64,000 nt of DNA from Oryzias latipes (GCF_002234675.1 NC_019866.2:18893311-18957310); one strand, 5' to 3'; shown: positions 11,517 through 23,889, counted from the first letter of the stretch. Notes: a model not told the origin generated them from the letters alone. Translations and numbers: made by a program.

Positions 11517-13692
11517 ATGGCTGCACAAACTCGGGCTCTGGTGTCTGTTCAGTGGCTTGCAGACGCCATCAAAAACAAACTTGCCGGTCCAAAACTTCGC
11601 ATTCTTGACACTTCTTGGTATTTGCCGAACACAAAGCGGGTTACGCGGGATGAGTTCGCTCAGAAACACATACCAGGAGCTTCTTTCTTCGACATCGACG
11701 AGTGCAGTGACTCCACTTCTCCTTATGATCATATGCTGCCAACTTCCAGCCACTTCTCCAAGTATGTCGGAGATTTGGGCATCGGGAACGACACGCACGT
11801 TGTGGTTTATGACACCAGCGACTTTGGGGCATACAGCGCTCCCCGCGTGTGGTGGATGTTCCGGGCGTTCGGACACGGGTTGGTGTCGGTGCTGGACGGA
11901 GGCATGAAGAACTGGGTGGCTGAAGGACACCCGGTGACATCTGAATACAACAAACCGGAGCGCCAAGATTTCCGAGCGACCCTGAACGTGTCATGGGTAA
12001 AGAGTTTTGAAGACGTGATGGAGAACATCAGAACCAAGGAGGTCCAGGTCGTGGATACCAGGATACCCGGCAGGTTCAACGGGATTGAGCCAGAACCTAG
12101 AGAGGGTGAGAAGAACCACAAAATTTTAAATGGAGCTGGATTTTTGAAAAAAATCAAACATTTTAACAAAATCAATGTTCAAATAATCAATTTACCAACT
12201 CAAATTTTCTTTAAAATATTTCTTGTTTTTAGGACTTAATTGTTTTTTTCTGAGAAATTTTATTTAAAACATTTTAAAAATATTATTAATAATCCCTACT
12301 GTGATGAAAATAAATCACAAATAAATCAGATGAGTGAAAACTGTCTGTCATAATGAGCAAAAAATTAGGTTAGAAATGAGTATTTGAAAATAAGTATTTT
12401 AATGGAACCATGTCAAATTGTGAATCGAATTCTAAATTTATCAATCAGAATTTTGGCAGTGTTGCCAAAAGCAAACATTTTTGTGCTCACTTCTTCTTAA
12501 GACACATGCGTTTAAGGACCTTCGATTAAAAAAATAAAGAAAGTGACTACTCACACATAATTTTTCGAAAAGGCACCAGCACTCAACTTAAACCTGAAGG
12601 AAGATTTAAGGATAGGATTACAGTTAGGGTTAATACACCAAATGGTTCTCAAGCGCGGCTGTGTGTGCAGCTGGTGTGTGAACTAGCAGATGTAATGAAG
12701 AAATTATGCTCCGCACAGTCCGGAGAAATCGTGAAAACAATCATGTGAATTTGTGTTTCCAGTCGTGTCCAGACAAAAGAAAGGCTGATGTTATTCCCAC
12801 ATATCGACATGCAACCAAGAGGCACATTGCGGCATTGACCGCATGGATTTGAACTACATCTGAAGTTAATGTTGTTAGCACGTATTCACCTAATCTTAAC
12901 CCTTCTTCCAGGTTTGTTCGGCCAAGAATAAAGCACTGGCTGCATATTTTTAAAAAATTATCAGCAAACAGGCCCTTAATAATAGTCGTATTATACCGGT
13001 AATAATAATAATTCTAGTCTCATTATATTAGCATTTAGCAAATAGAAACAATTTTGTTAATTGTAATTTACCTAAAACAGGAACAGTTTACCTTTATTTC
13101 ATTTCTGACGGTGAGAAGAAAAAGCATATGTGTGTTTTTAAGTGGTTCATGTTAACTTCTGGTTTCAACTGTTTCATTCATGAACAACATCCAGGATAAA
13201 ATATTCTGCATGCTGGTAAAATCCATAAAAACTACAATAGAATTCAGTAAATCTTAAATAAAGAAACCATCCTGTTTACATTGAATGTGAGAGTTTCACT
13301 TTTTAACAATAATTAATTTACTAAAATACTCCTGCAGAAAGTTTTTTTTTCTTTTCAAAGATCAGCTTTCACTTCCCCGCGTCTTCTTTGTAGACATTCT
13401 TCCCGGACATTTCCCAGGAGCGATCAACATTCCTTTCACGTCTTTACGTGACGATTCTGGAAAACTTCTGGGACCTGAAGCTCTGACCAAGGTTTTCAAA
13501 GATGCCGGGGTGGACCTGCAACAGCCGCTATGGGTCACCTGTGGCTCTGGCGTCACGGCGTGCCACGTGGTCCTGGCGGCTCACCAGCTCGGGTATCCCG
13601 GGGTTTGCCTTTATGATGGTTCCTGGGTGGAGTGGTTTCAGAGGGCATCACCAGAGTACATCATCTCTGAGGGGAAAGTGAAGAAACAATAA
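11517..13692 (+). CDS. mpst: 3-mercaptopyruvate sulfurtransferase, copy 1 (two coding exons)
   Basis: The spliced product transfers sulfane sulfur from 3-mercaptopyruvate to thiol acceptors in cysteine catabolism and H2S/persulfide formation, in mitochondria and cytosol. Exons are 11517-12105 and 13394-13692; the intron begins GTGAGA and ends CTTTGTAG. Together they encode 295 residues (human MPST 297). Two rhodanese domains are visible, about residues 20-145 and 170-290. The active loop is CGSGVTACH with Cys246; CG(S)GVT marks MPST, whereas thiosulfate sulfurtransferase has CRKGVT. The substrate-binding arginines of GRF (186) and PEPR (195) are present. The ATG at 11517 was chosen over in-frame ATGs at 11355 and 11403 because copy 2 and the family start at [14 protein letters not shown]-like role cannot be excluded but the loop argues against it. 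Confidence 0.93.
12640..12965 (+). repeat. Harbinger-like MITE fragment in mpst copy 1 intron
   Basis: The segment shares blocks such as AGGCTGATGTTATTCCCACA and CTAACCCTTCTTCC-like text with the copy near 63390-63620, and in reverse with 41735-41870. Termini are missing here, so it is a partial copy. Confidence 0.6.
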
Positions 13693-14720
13693 GCAGGAAA
13701 ACAAAAACTCAGATGGAGACAAAAAGTTTAAGGAGGTGCGTGAATGTTTTGGAATATACTTTCCCAAAACTGTAATAACTGCAATAATTCTGGTGTCTTC
13801 TATAAATGTTACAGACATCATTCACAACAAATTTACTTTTAATTTAAGCACTTAGTACTTTTATTGTAATAGCCTGGCTGTAAAACATTTCCACAAAAAA
13901 AAAACCTTCAGTGACTCATAAATACTATGAGTCTGTGGAAATAAAAGTTTAAAACAGAATTTCTTGTTTCTGCCTGTTTTTACTAAATAAAAGCTTAGAT
14001 TTGAAAATATTAATTTTACACTCAGCCTCCTTCAAAGACACAAATTTATTTCTCATCAGTTATTAAAGAACCACTATAATGTAAATTGTGTTTTTGGTGT
14101 CTCTAACATGTTTTTGTAGCATTGTTCTCATGATGGAGGATATGTATAAAGAAAATTCAACTTAAAATTGCATTTCTGAGTGTCTCTCAGATTCTATATA
14201 TGCTACAGTTGGTAGGCCACAGTCTCCCTGCTCTGCTCCAGTGGTGCATCCACTTGTAGACGACTAGATCCATGTTTGACTTCATTTTCCTCATCTGAGC
14301 TCAAAGCTGTCCGGCTGGATAGCTCCAATGTTGCTCGCTATTTGTGTTGCACCGGTAATGTGAGGTTGGGAATGTGAGGGGCTGTAAGCTAGCAGGAGTC
14401 TGTGTAATTGAAAGGGATGATGGGAAATGAGGGAAGGCTTACTCCGTGCCAACAGGTCCGTCCAAAACTCAGAGGTGAATTTCTAAAGAACTCCTGCCGC
14501 TTTGCAGAAACTGTCCTAGAAAACGACACAGGATTTTTGTATTTTGGGTAAAAACTGCATAATTATAATTGCAAGACGACAGAGAATGCTTTTACAAAAG
14601 ATCAAAAGACTAGTTATATTATTTCTTTGTTTCACATTTATTTAATTTTTATATAACATATATTATAATTAATATATTTTTTCTGCATTAATTCATGCAA
14701 ATAAAAAACAGAAGTTTGTT
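13693..14720. other. 3' flank of mpst copy 1
   Basis: This is AT-rich sequence. It probably contains the 3' UTR; AATAAA-like signals are at about 13939 and 13985. No other gene is seen. Confidence 0.4.
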
Positions 14721-15117
14721 GTTTGGAATATTTTTTCATTTTCTATTCCGTTTAGTCCCTTTCGGGGTCACAGGGATGCCTGAGCCTATCCCAGCCACTT
14801 GTGGGCGAAGGCAGGGGATGCCCTGGACAGGTCGCCAGTCTGTCGCAGGGTAGAATGTCCACAATCACACACCCATTCACTCTCACATCTATTGACAATT
14901 TAGAGTTGCCAATTAAGCTATTAAGCATATTTTTGGATGGTGGAAGGGCTGGAGATCCCGGAGAGAACCCACGCATGCACAGGGAGAACAGGCAAACTCC
15001 ATACAGAAAGGTTGATGTTGTGTTTTTCATGTCCCCCAGCCGGGACTTGAACCGGGGGCTTTCTTGCGGTGAGGCAAGAGCGCTAACCACTGCGCCACTG
15101 TGCAGCCTGTTTGGAAT
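14721..15117 (-). repeat. tRNA-derived SINE with target-site duplication
   Basis: Read on the minus strand, the head at about 15107 is GGCTGCACAGTGGCGCAGTG, followed by TTAGCGCTC (A box) and GGTTCAAGTCC (B box, about 15043-15053). The body contains the common fish SINE text (CCTGGACAGGTCGCCAGTCT on the + strand). A 9-bp direct repeat, GTTTGGAAT, flanks it at 14721-14729 and 15109-15117, so both insertion boundaries are known. It is not a functional tRNA gene. Confidence 0.85.
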
Positions 15118-15194
15118 GAAAAGTTGTGATTCTGTTATCAAAAGAAAGCAAAGGTAACATTAATGTGGTATTTTTTGGTCAATATTCAATTCTA

Positions 15195-15445
15195 ACAGTA
15201 TCAGTACTACAGTGACCGCAGGTCCCTTGATGGCCCAAACCCGGGTCATGGAACTTGGCATTTGGGAATTGGAACGTCACCTCTCTGGGAAGGAAGGAGC
15301 CTGAGCTTGTGCAGGAGGTATCGGAGAGGTACCGGCTGAATATAGTTGGGCTCACCTTCACGCACAGCCTGGACCCTGAAACTCTGTCTCTCAAGACGGG
15401 TTGGACTCTCTACCACTCTGGAGTTGGGTCAGTGTGAGCTTACTT
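15195..15445 (+). mobile_element. Rex3 (RTE-clade) LINE fragment, start of endonuclease domain
   Basis: Coding text FGNWNVTSLGRKEPELVQEV followed by RYRLNIVGL and GWTLYHSGV is the N-terminal endonuclease region of the same LINE family whose later parts are at 40005-45342. It is a short fragment, truncated at both ends. Confidence 0.7.
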
Positions 15446-16073
15446 ATGAGGCCCCAACTCAGCTGTCGAGAAGAGTCTGGAAACCATTGCTTAGACTGCT
15501 ACCCCCCCAACCCAGTCACAGATTAGCACTTTGAGGTTTAATTTAATGAAAAGTGCATTATAAATAAAATGTAAGATTATTATTAGTGGAAATGGGTGTA
15601 TGGATGGATGGATGGGTGGATGTCATAAAATGCCCTTTGTGTTTTGTGATTAGTTAGTCAGGCAGCTGTGACTTCTTCTAGATGCCCTCCCCTCCTCTGA
15701 GGTCTCCTGAGAGATTCCAAGCTGACGTCAATATCTCATTAAGTTTCTCTATAAGGTGTGATCATTGTGATTTCTGTGTCTGAGCGAGCGTCCTTGTGCT
15801 TTCTTAAGTTATGGGTTCTGTCATTCTGGACCTAAGGATCATCAAATCCTAAGTTTATTTGAGGCGCTATGTTGAGTCTTTTCTGCTCCTGGTTTAACTC
15901 TGTTGGCCAAACCATAACAATGGAACGATGGAAGGATGGATGGATGGATGGATGAAACCAGCCTCTAGTGGTCCTTTGAGGAACTGCAAATGACCATTAG
16001 TTGATACTTCTAGTTATCTTAAAAGTTAAGGATGGAATGTGGGAACCGGGTCTGACTCCTGGCCAGTTTAAAC
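15446..16073. other. Intergenic, includes short GGAT microsatellites
   Basis: Short GGAT/GATG-type tandem runs lie at about 15600-15620 and 15925-15955. Nothing coding is recognised. Confidence 0.4.
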
Positions 16074-16076
16074 ATT

Positions 16077-16815
16077 AGCTGCGTTTACATGGACAAAAGT
16101 AAAGTAACAAAAGTACAAAAAGGAAAGACTGCCTGATCGGAAGAAAAATGGGTCATGTAAACACGCCGTTCGGTATAATCTGCCCTGATCAGATTCGTTC
16201 GGATCAAAATTTATTTCCGATCGATATAGGTGGGTTATGCCGATTGTTGATCTGATCGTTGTGCATGTAAACAGTTCATTCCGAACCTGGGTCACTACTG
16301 CTCTTGCTTAACGTCATGCATAGGTGTTTCGCTCCAGAGAAGGCTTTGGAGCTCAAAAACAGGATCGACCGGCTGTTCCGCGGACGCCCAGTTCGAACCG
16401 CTGGCTCCTTGGCTCTCCCTTCCTATCTTCTCCGACACCCCTCACGAGGGGGCGCCGGGGAGGAGCGCCTTTTCCCCCTTGCGTGGTCCGGGCATGGCTG
16501 CCGGTGGATGGAGCGAACCATGTCTCTGAGCAGAGCAGCCGGACTAATAGTTTTGTGTTTGAGGGGAGGGGAGGATGCTTTGTTACGTGTGGGAGGCTTC
16601 GAACTGCCATCCGTCCCGCAGCTCTGTGTGAACAAGCAGCCGAATTCAGGAGAACCATGTCTCCCGTCTCTGGGCAGAGCTCGGGCCGCCAGCTCACACG
16701 GCGGCTTTGGGGCGTCGTGTGAGCTTTTCACAGCAGAAACGTCGCGGAATGCTGGAACGCTGTGGAATGCTAACCCCGCCCACGTTGAGCTCCTGTATGT
16801 GATTCTCCTTCGTTA
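16077..16815 (+). mobile_element. Harbinger-like MITE, copy with left terminus
   Basis: It starts AGCTGCGTTTACATGG, close to the AGCCGCGTTTACATGG terminus of the copy at 41358-42499. It shares internal text with that copy (in reverse) and with 63140-63952: the GCTCCAGAGAAGGCTTTGGAGC block near 16330 and CATGTCTCTGAGCAGAGCAGC near 16518. The right terminus is not clear. Long frames in this GC-rich part are on both strands and not conserved, so I do not call them genes. Confidence 0.65.
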
Positions 16816-16867
16816 GTTTAGTTGCGGTCTTCTTCGTTTTCATTTGCAGCGAAGAGATCTTTTCAAA

Positions 16868-17260
16868 ATGGAGGAACGCATCCAGGAAAAAACGGTAAGT
16901 TAATGAAAAGAAAACTGTTGTGATTATTGCTTGCTTTTCCACCACAATTTTTCCGTTACACATCAGATGAGGCTGTTATTTTGTTTTTTCAAATGTATTG
17001 TGCTTTTTTTCGTTTTTGTGTGCATATTGTGATCAGTTTGTGTCAAGTGAATTCCAGACACTTTTGGGTTGTGGCACAAACTGACCTGTGTATTTATTTC
17101 TCCAAAGGAAAACATGCAGCAAATAAGAAGATGGTGTCTTCTTCTGATAAGCAGCTTTCCAATGCCGTAACTGCTCTTTATATGATCACACTTTCAAATC
17201 CTTTTTTTTTTTTTTTTTTTTCTGTCTTGTCCAACAGCTGGGCAGACAGATGAGAGCTAA
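16868..17260 (+). other. Possible short exon of an unidentified gene
   Basis: ATGGAGGAACGCATCCAGG and a following GTAAGT donor give a nine-codon start (MEERIQEKT). Nothing in the sequence identifies a family. It could be part of a longer unit now split by the L1 insertion, or chance. Confidence 0.15.
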
Positions 17261-17339
17261 AGGCCTCTTGTGTTGGACCTATTTTATTTTAACAACAGGG
17301 GTTATGAATCTTTTGACAAACCAGAGGTATATCTGAATA

Positions 17340-20300
17340 AACCCCTTTTGTAATCGAGGCTAAACTTTATTCATTTGAATCATATTTGAGAATCTTTGGT
17401 GTTGGACCGGACGGAAAATAAAAGGAGGGAAGAAGAGAGAGGGACGTTAGAGAGGGGGGGGGGGTAGGAGGCTGATCATAGGAGGGGGGGAATGTGAAAA
17501 GAAGGAGGGGGAGTGCCCAGCCATCCCCACACCCAGACCCCCGCCACACCAGCAGCGGCAGCCAGAACCCTCCAACGCCACACGACAGCAGGCAGAGAAC
17601 AACCGCCCCCCGGGCGATCAAATCTGCCACCAATACCAGGGCTAGCAGGACCACCGCGAGGCCCCCAGAGCCAGAGAGCAGGGAAGCATGGGGGGGAAAG
17701 AAAGTGCTGACCCAGCCCAACCAGGAGAGCAGCCCCCCCACCGCGCCAGGAGGGCCCAACCTACAGCCCCAGACGAGCACCCCATCACCACCCAGGAGTT
17801 CTGGGCATCCAGGTACGAGCCAGGACCCCCCAAGGGAGACCCGCTCCGCGCTCCAGGCAGCCACCCACTCGGCCCACGGTTGGTCCAGGAAGGAGCAAGG
17901 TAGGGGGCCAGCCGCCCCCGCCCAGGGAGAAGGGGGCCCACAAGGGTGTTGTAGACATGGCCCGACCAGGCATAGCCACAGTTGGAAATTTGGCGAGGCC
18001 CATCACCCGGGGGCAAAGACCAGAACCCACCCCACAGGGACACAGACACCCCCGGCTCAGGTGTGATGTGATCCCTGGCTTCTGGAACTCCCCGCGCGGA
18101 GAGAGGACCGCCGGGCCCAGGAAGCCAGCACCCAGGAAACAGGGCCGCTGTTGCCAAGGGCCCAGTACCCCCTACTAGGCATGGGGTAGGGGACAGATGG
18201 TCCAAGGTCCCACCTTCCTTGCGGAATGGGTATGTGTGTTTGTGGGGGTGTGTGTGTCCATGTGTGTTTGTTTATGTTGAAATGTATATTTTGAGGGGGG
18301 AAGGGTGTGTGTACTAAGGGGGTGCAGTTAAAATTGGCGGGTAGGGCACTGAGGGGACATCTCCTGATTACTCACAGTGATGTCCCATCACCCTCCCCAC
18401 CAAGGGGCCCTAAATGTCTAAGGTGCGGTTAAAATTGGCTGGTAGGGCGCTAAGAGGACATCTGCTGCTTGCTGGCAGTGATGTCCAAGCACCCCCCCCC
18501 CCCCCCTACCAAGGGCCCTACATGTCTAAGGTGCAAATAAAACTGAGAGAGGGGGGGCCCATTCCATACGGCAACCATGGGAGGGAGACCACTGCCAAGT
18601 AGACCCCCCAAGGCGCATCGCAGGCTAAACCCCCCACCCCCTCACCCTAATATGAGATTATATGAGGAAGGGGGTAAATTGGGGACAGCTGGTAGACTGT
18701 CCCCCGGTGGTCAAACATCCGTCCCCCAGACCCCCCGGCCTGGGCAACCGCCAATTGACACCAGCGGAGACCAAGACCCGTCAAACCCCCAAGGTCCCAT
18801 ACCGATAGTGGGCCCCCCCCCAGAAAGCCCCCCCCACAAGACAGGGCCAACAAACCCCCCCCCCCAGACCCCGCAGCCCCATTGGATGACACGCAGAGCG
18901 ACCGGGGGCCCCGAGAGGGTTGCCCCGCCCCGTCCCAGAGCGAGGGAAGGGTTGATTCCAGCCCCAGGTGTAGATGGGCAGCCCATCCAGCGCCACTGGA
19001 CCCCCCCCCCCCCCCAGGCAGGACCCCCTGCCAACCCCCCCCACCACCACCACCACCCCCCCCACCCCACCCCCACACCCGAGCCCGGAAGACCGCGCAG
19101 CTCCCCAGCCCGCCCCGCCCAGGCACCGGACCCGACCCGCCAACCAACGGAGTCCCCACCGGCCCCCACCAGGCACCGGAGGCCCCTACCCCCACCCCGC
19201 ACCACGGCAGAAAGGCAAGGAGCAGTGACGGCCAGGCCCCCCACCCTCTAAGTCATGGAGTCAGCTATGGGAGACCAGAGAGACTGAATTCTTTCAAAGT
19301 TACTTGAACTTTGGGCTGACATTTTTTCCAAGCTGATATGATCAAACAGCAGATTTCTGTATTGACTTATATTTATATTTTTCTTGTTTTTCCAATTTAT
19401 TAAAATGTTTTTTTAGCAATACAAAGAGTTATGGAAATGATATTTAATAATCCTCCTTCTACCTCGATGGCACTCATGTCACCAAGCACGCAAAGTGACG
19501 GTGAAGCCGTGATTGAAACCTTAAGCCTTAATTGAAACCTTATGTGCTGATAGATCAGCACATACCTGCTGCCAGAGAGCCTGGACAGGTGTGCAGAACC
19601 ACAGTGCATGCATATAACAGTCAGGTAGATTACTATCACAGTGCTCACAAATGTCTGAGTTACTGAGACCCATCTTGAACATCCTCTCTCCAGTGTAGTA
19701 AATTCTGAGAAGAGTTTTGAAATGGATTAGCTGCAAATTTGGACTTTTTGTCAGTTTAAAGGTGTTTAGACAAAGTTCTGACCAAAAGCTTTCGTCTGTG
19801 CTGATGCTCAAATCTGCATCCCATTTTGTTATTGGAAGTGAAATATTATTATCTAGATTACATACAAGTTTGTATATTTTGGAGAGTTTTATTCATTGAA
19901 AATTTGCTTCTGGTAGCTTTAAATCGTTGTCTCTGTATTTAAACTTCTTAGTAATAATAGATTTAAGTTGCTGATGTTCCAAGAAGTTATTTATTCCATG
20001 TTTGTCTTGAAGTTCCTGGGGAGTTATGAATCTTCTGTCAATAATTAAGTGCTCCAGTAATGTTACACCCCCTGCTTGCCAACCTGGGAAGTGTATCACT
20101 TTTTTGTTTATTAAGATGTCTGGGTTGTTCCAGATGGGTGTTATTCTGCACGGTTGAATTAACGAGTTAGATATTTTTAGTAATTCCCACCAGGCTGTTA
20201 AAGTGGCTTTTATATTAACACTTTGGAAACAGTCCTGTTTTTTAACTGTTTGGCTAATAAATGGTAGATCTGACAGGTTGATCTTTCCACATAACGCCTG

Positions 20301-22640
20301 TTCCAAGTCTAACCATGAGTTGGTTTCTGGATTATTTTTTAACCATTTTAAGATGTATTGTAATCTGTTTGCAAGAAAGTATTTGTGGAAGTTAGGTAAT
20401 TCTAAGCCTCCATAGCTTTTTGCAGATTTTAAAGCTTTTAGACTAATTTTTGCAGGTTTATTGTTCCATAGAAAGCTTGATATGGATGAGTCTAATGTTT
20501 TGAACCATTTTAGTGGCAGTTGTGTGGAGACCATCGAGAATAGATAATTAACTTTGGGTAGGATTTCCATTTTAACCGTGGCTACCTTGCCCATAAGGGA
20601 CAGAGGCAGGTTGACCCAGCGGGTTAGATCGTCCTGTATGCTTTTCAGTAATGGGGTGTGGTTTAGCTGCACCAGTTCTGATAATTTTGGGGAAAAATAA
20701 ATACCTAAATATTTGATAATGCCTGATTTGACTGGTATTGTGAGTCTTTGCTCTGCATTACTGTTCAGTGGTAATAAAACAGATTTATTCCAATTAATGG
20801 AGTAATCTGATATGGAGGAGAATTCATTAATAATTGTTACTGTTTCATTTACAGAACGTGAATTATTTAAAAACAGTAAAATGTCATCTGCATAGAGACT
20901 AATTTTATGATGGCTGTGTTTGGTTTTAATTCCTTTAATGCTCTCATGCTGTCTTATTGCTGCAGCTAGAGGCTCAATAAATATAGCAAAAAGAGAGGGG
21001 AAGAGTGGGCAACCCTGTCTGGTTCCTCTTCCGAGAAAAAACCTGTTGGAAGTCGGTTTATTAGTTCTAACTGATGCAGTGGGGTTATGATATTATATTT
21101 TAATCCAATTTATGAATGATTCTCCAAAACCGAACCTATGGAGGACAGCAATGAGGAACTCCCAATTTACTCTGTCAAAAGCTTTTTCAGCATCCAGCGA
21201 TAGTACGGTCATTTCCTGTTTTTCAATGGTGGCAAAGTCTCTTATATTAACGAGTCTGCGAACATTGTCATCCGAGTGTCTGCCTTTGATGAATCCCATT
21301 TGATCGAGGTGAATTATGTGAGGAGTGATTTTTTTCTATTCTCTGTGCTAGTGCTTTGCAGATTATTTTTACATCTGCATTGATTAAAGAAATGGGGCGA
21401 TAGCTTGAAGGACTTGTGGGATCTTTGTCTGGTTTTAGGAGGAGAATTATGTTGGCAGAGTTCATGTTAGGTGGCATTGATTGGCTTTCCTTGATAAATG
21501 TTACCATTTCAAAAAACATTGGTGCCTGCTGTTCCCAGAATTCTTTATAAAACTCAGCAGGAAAGCCGTCAGGCCCTGGTGCTTTACCATTAGGCATAAG
21601 TAACGAGGTTCATGAAGCTGAGACAACGAAAGCGGTGAGTCTAGGTTTGTCATCTGATCTTCACTTAATCTGGGTAGGTTTATTTCATCTAGAAATGAAT
21701 TGATGCTTTGCTCTGATGGGTTAATCTGTGATGTGTATAAGTGTTGATAAAAGTTTTTAAACGCGGTATTGATTTTGACCGGATCATGAGTGACATCTCC
21801 TGTTTCGTCAGTAATGGAAGTGATTGTTGATTTTTCTTTATTAATTTTAAGCTGATTAGCAAGAAATTTGCCAGATTTGTTTGATTTTTCAAATCTTTCA
21901 AGTCGTAGCCTTTCCATTTGGAATTGTGTTTGTTTATTGATGATGTTGTTTAACTGAAGCTTTAATTTTTTCAGATCTGCCAGAATGTGTTCCTGTGCAG
22001 AAGCAGCATAAGCAGTCTCCAGGGTTTTGATTTTATTTTCCAGTTCTAATAAATCTGCTTTCTCTTTGTGTTTTTTATGCGTTGAATAAGAAATGATTTT
22101 CCCTCTCATGACTGCTTTTGCTGTTTCCCAAAGAAGACGTGGCGAGATGTCAGGAGTATTGTTGAATTCTAAGAAGGTTGCCCACTCTTTTTTAAAGAAT
22201 TTAATAAATTTTTGATCCTTTAAAAGAGACGTATTAAACCTCCAGGTTGTACCAGAGGGCGTGGATATTTCCTTAATTTTTTTTATAGAAACTGGTGCAT
22301 GATCACTGATAATAATTGGATGGATGTTGGAACTTTGAATATTTTTTTAAAGAGAGCTACTGATTAATAAATAGTCTAAACGGGAGTGCGAGTGGTGAAC
22401 TGGAGAGAAAAAGGTGAACCCCTTAGTGTTTGGATGACATGAGCGCCAAGCGTCGCAGAGACCCAGATCATTCATCTACTGCTTTAGTATACTTGCAGAC
22501 CGCCATGTGCGCTGGTTTGCTGTTGTGCTGAGTCTGTCAAGTTCAGGGTCCAAAACAAGGTTGATGTCTCCTCCTATATCAAATCCTTTTTTTACTACAT
22601 GTTTAACTGACTTTGATGAACATGTTAATAGTGAATATTC
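17340..22640 (-). mobile_element. L1/Tx1-clade LINE, 5'-truncated and frame-broken, with G-rich 3' region
   Basis: Reading right to left, the copy starts in the endonuclease (SDHAPVSIKK near 22290). It continues through linker and reverse transcriptase: LMPNGKAPGPDGFPAEFYKE (21600-21540), SYRPISLINADVKI, MGFIKGRHSDDNVRRL (21299) and LDAEKAFDRVNWEFL (21210). The frame between about 21090 and 20675 is disrupted. It resumes in the C-terminal region (20672-19893), then FKMGLSNSDICEHCDSN and VLGDMSAIEVEG to a stop near 19400. Several frameshifts make it inactive. Downstream on its own strand lies 1.9 kb that is extremely G-rich (C-rich as shown), ending at an AATAAA near 17365. I infer this is the element's 3' UTR because it lies directly between the ORF2 end and a polyadenylation signal of the same strand. 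Confidence 0.8.
17400..19260 (-). repeat. G-rich low-complexity 3' region of the L1 (C-rich on + strand)
   Basis: Many runs of 4-14 C occur on the + strand (for example 18490-18507, 18826-18836, 19002-19016), hence G runs on the L1 sense strand. Long open frames on both strands here are proline- or glycine-rich composition artefacts. Confidence 0.75.
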
Positions 22641-23045
22641 ATTGTCATTGATTCACTAAGGTCTAAAGAAGACAGAATGCAGTCCAGAAAAAGGAGGAGC
22701 AGAAACTACAGGTTAATATAATATTGTATTTATCATAAAAGTTTTGGAGATGGGATGTCCAGGATGTTTTGTGTCATTTCTATCTTTTCATTTTCATTCT
22801 ATTCTCTTTGTAGTGGAAGGTGACATGAAGACCAGCAGTGGGACAGGAAGGAATGTATGGGTCCTTCAGAACTCACCGTTTGTGCATCTCCAGCACCCAC
22901 TTCATTAATGACCTTTTTCTCTTTGCAGGAAGAAGATGCTTTACTACATGACACCATTCAGGCAGCCACATGGAACAGAACTCAGTCATTTCAAGGAAGA
23001 TATTCCCTGCCTGATGTTGTAAAGATGGATGAAGGACAACAGTAG
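22641..23045 (+). other. Possible 3' exons of an unidentified gene
   Basis: A CTCTTTGCAG acceptor at about 22929 precedes an open stretch EEDALLHDTIQAATWNRTQ that ends at a TAG at 23043-23045. No family is recognised, and it may be chance. Confidence 0.15.
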
Positions 23046-23280
23046 GAAATTTTGAAAGAACTCCAAAACTGCTCCCTCATGAGTGACGAGAGATTGAAGG
23101 AACTGAGGGAGCTTTTCATTTTTACATTTCAGTTTTTGTGACGGTTAAGCATTTTGCACAGAAATTATGGATAATCGAAAATTAAAAGTGTTTGTGTGTT
23201 TTGAGGAACAGTAAATCGCAGTGTCTGCTGTTTTTTTGTGTGGTTTTTTTGTCTATATTTGTATATGCGTAACAAACATT

Positions 23281-23720
23281 ACATTCATTTATCTTCTATT
23301 CCGTTTTATCCAGTTTGTGATCACAGGGTTGCTGGAGTCTATCTTGGCCACTTGCTGGTGAAGGCAGGGAACATCCTGGACAGGTTGCCAGTATTTTGCA
23401 GGACCACAAACACACATCCATTCACTCTAACATTCCCACCTGTGGGCACTTTAGAGTGACCAATTTACCTAATAACCCTTGTGCTATCCTAGGCACTTTA
23501 ACATTGGGAGTTGGGTCATCTAGACCCACTAGACGGTGTGCTGAACCTTTTTTCTTCAATGATTTGTGATCTTCATTTGTGTCCATGGATTACATGAAAT
23601 CTTTCCAACTTTTTCCCCCTTTGTCATGGTAGGGAGAACACGTCGATGTAAGGGTGGGGTCATCTAAGATTGCACAAGGGTTAAGCATGTTTGAGGTGTG
23701 CGACTGAGCATAAATACACA
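23281..23720 (-). repeat. SINE fragment interrupted by a MITE
   Basis: The same SINE body as at 14730-15108 appears (TTCTATTCCGTTTTATCC, then CAGGGTTGCTGGAG and CCTGGACAGGTTGCCAGT) and breaks at CAATTTACCTA (about 23471). It resumes weakly after the MITE as AGCATGTTTGAGG. The tRNA-like head is missing. Confidence 0.7.
23476..23680. mobile_element. piggyBac-like MITE
   Basis: The ends are CCCTTGTGCTATC and, inverted, CCCTTGTGCAATC. The right flank is TTAA (23681-23684) and the left flank ATAA (23472-23475), a one-base decayed TTAA. TTAA target sites are diagnostic of piggyBac-type elements. The 205-bp interior is non-coding. Confidence 0.6.
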
Positions 23721-23889
23721 AGTTATCACACAATATCTTGGTGGAACCTGGGTGTGATAAATTATATATTTTAAATTGTGATGTAATTTTACATATAACA
23801 ATAAACTATTGATCAATAAATCACAGGTAGAGTTAAACTTTATTTCCAAGAGACAATGTTAATCAGCCGCTTTGTTCAGTCTGCGCTTT

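Noticed and set aside
11430-12175. Antisense frames over mpst exon 1 (also at 25206-25702)
   Set aside because: They mirror the sense coding bias and recur in both copies because the exons are duplicated.
14740-15110. tRNA-like A and B boxes here and in the other SINEs
   Set aside because: They are SINE heads; no tRNA gene fold is supported. The same holds at 26112-26395, 36181, 38083 and 54588.
16304-16816. 170-codon frame plus overlapping frames on both strands
   Set aside because: It lies in the GC-rich interior of a Harbinger-like MITE and is not conserved as protein in the other copies.
17494-19307. Several proline- or glycine-rich frames up to 224 codons on both strands
   Set aside because: They come from extreme base composition in the L1 3' region, overlap each other in several frames and show no domain.
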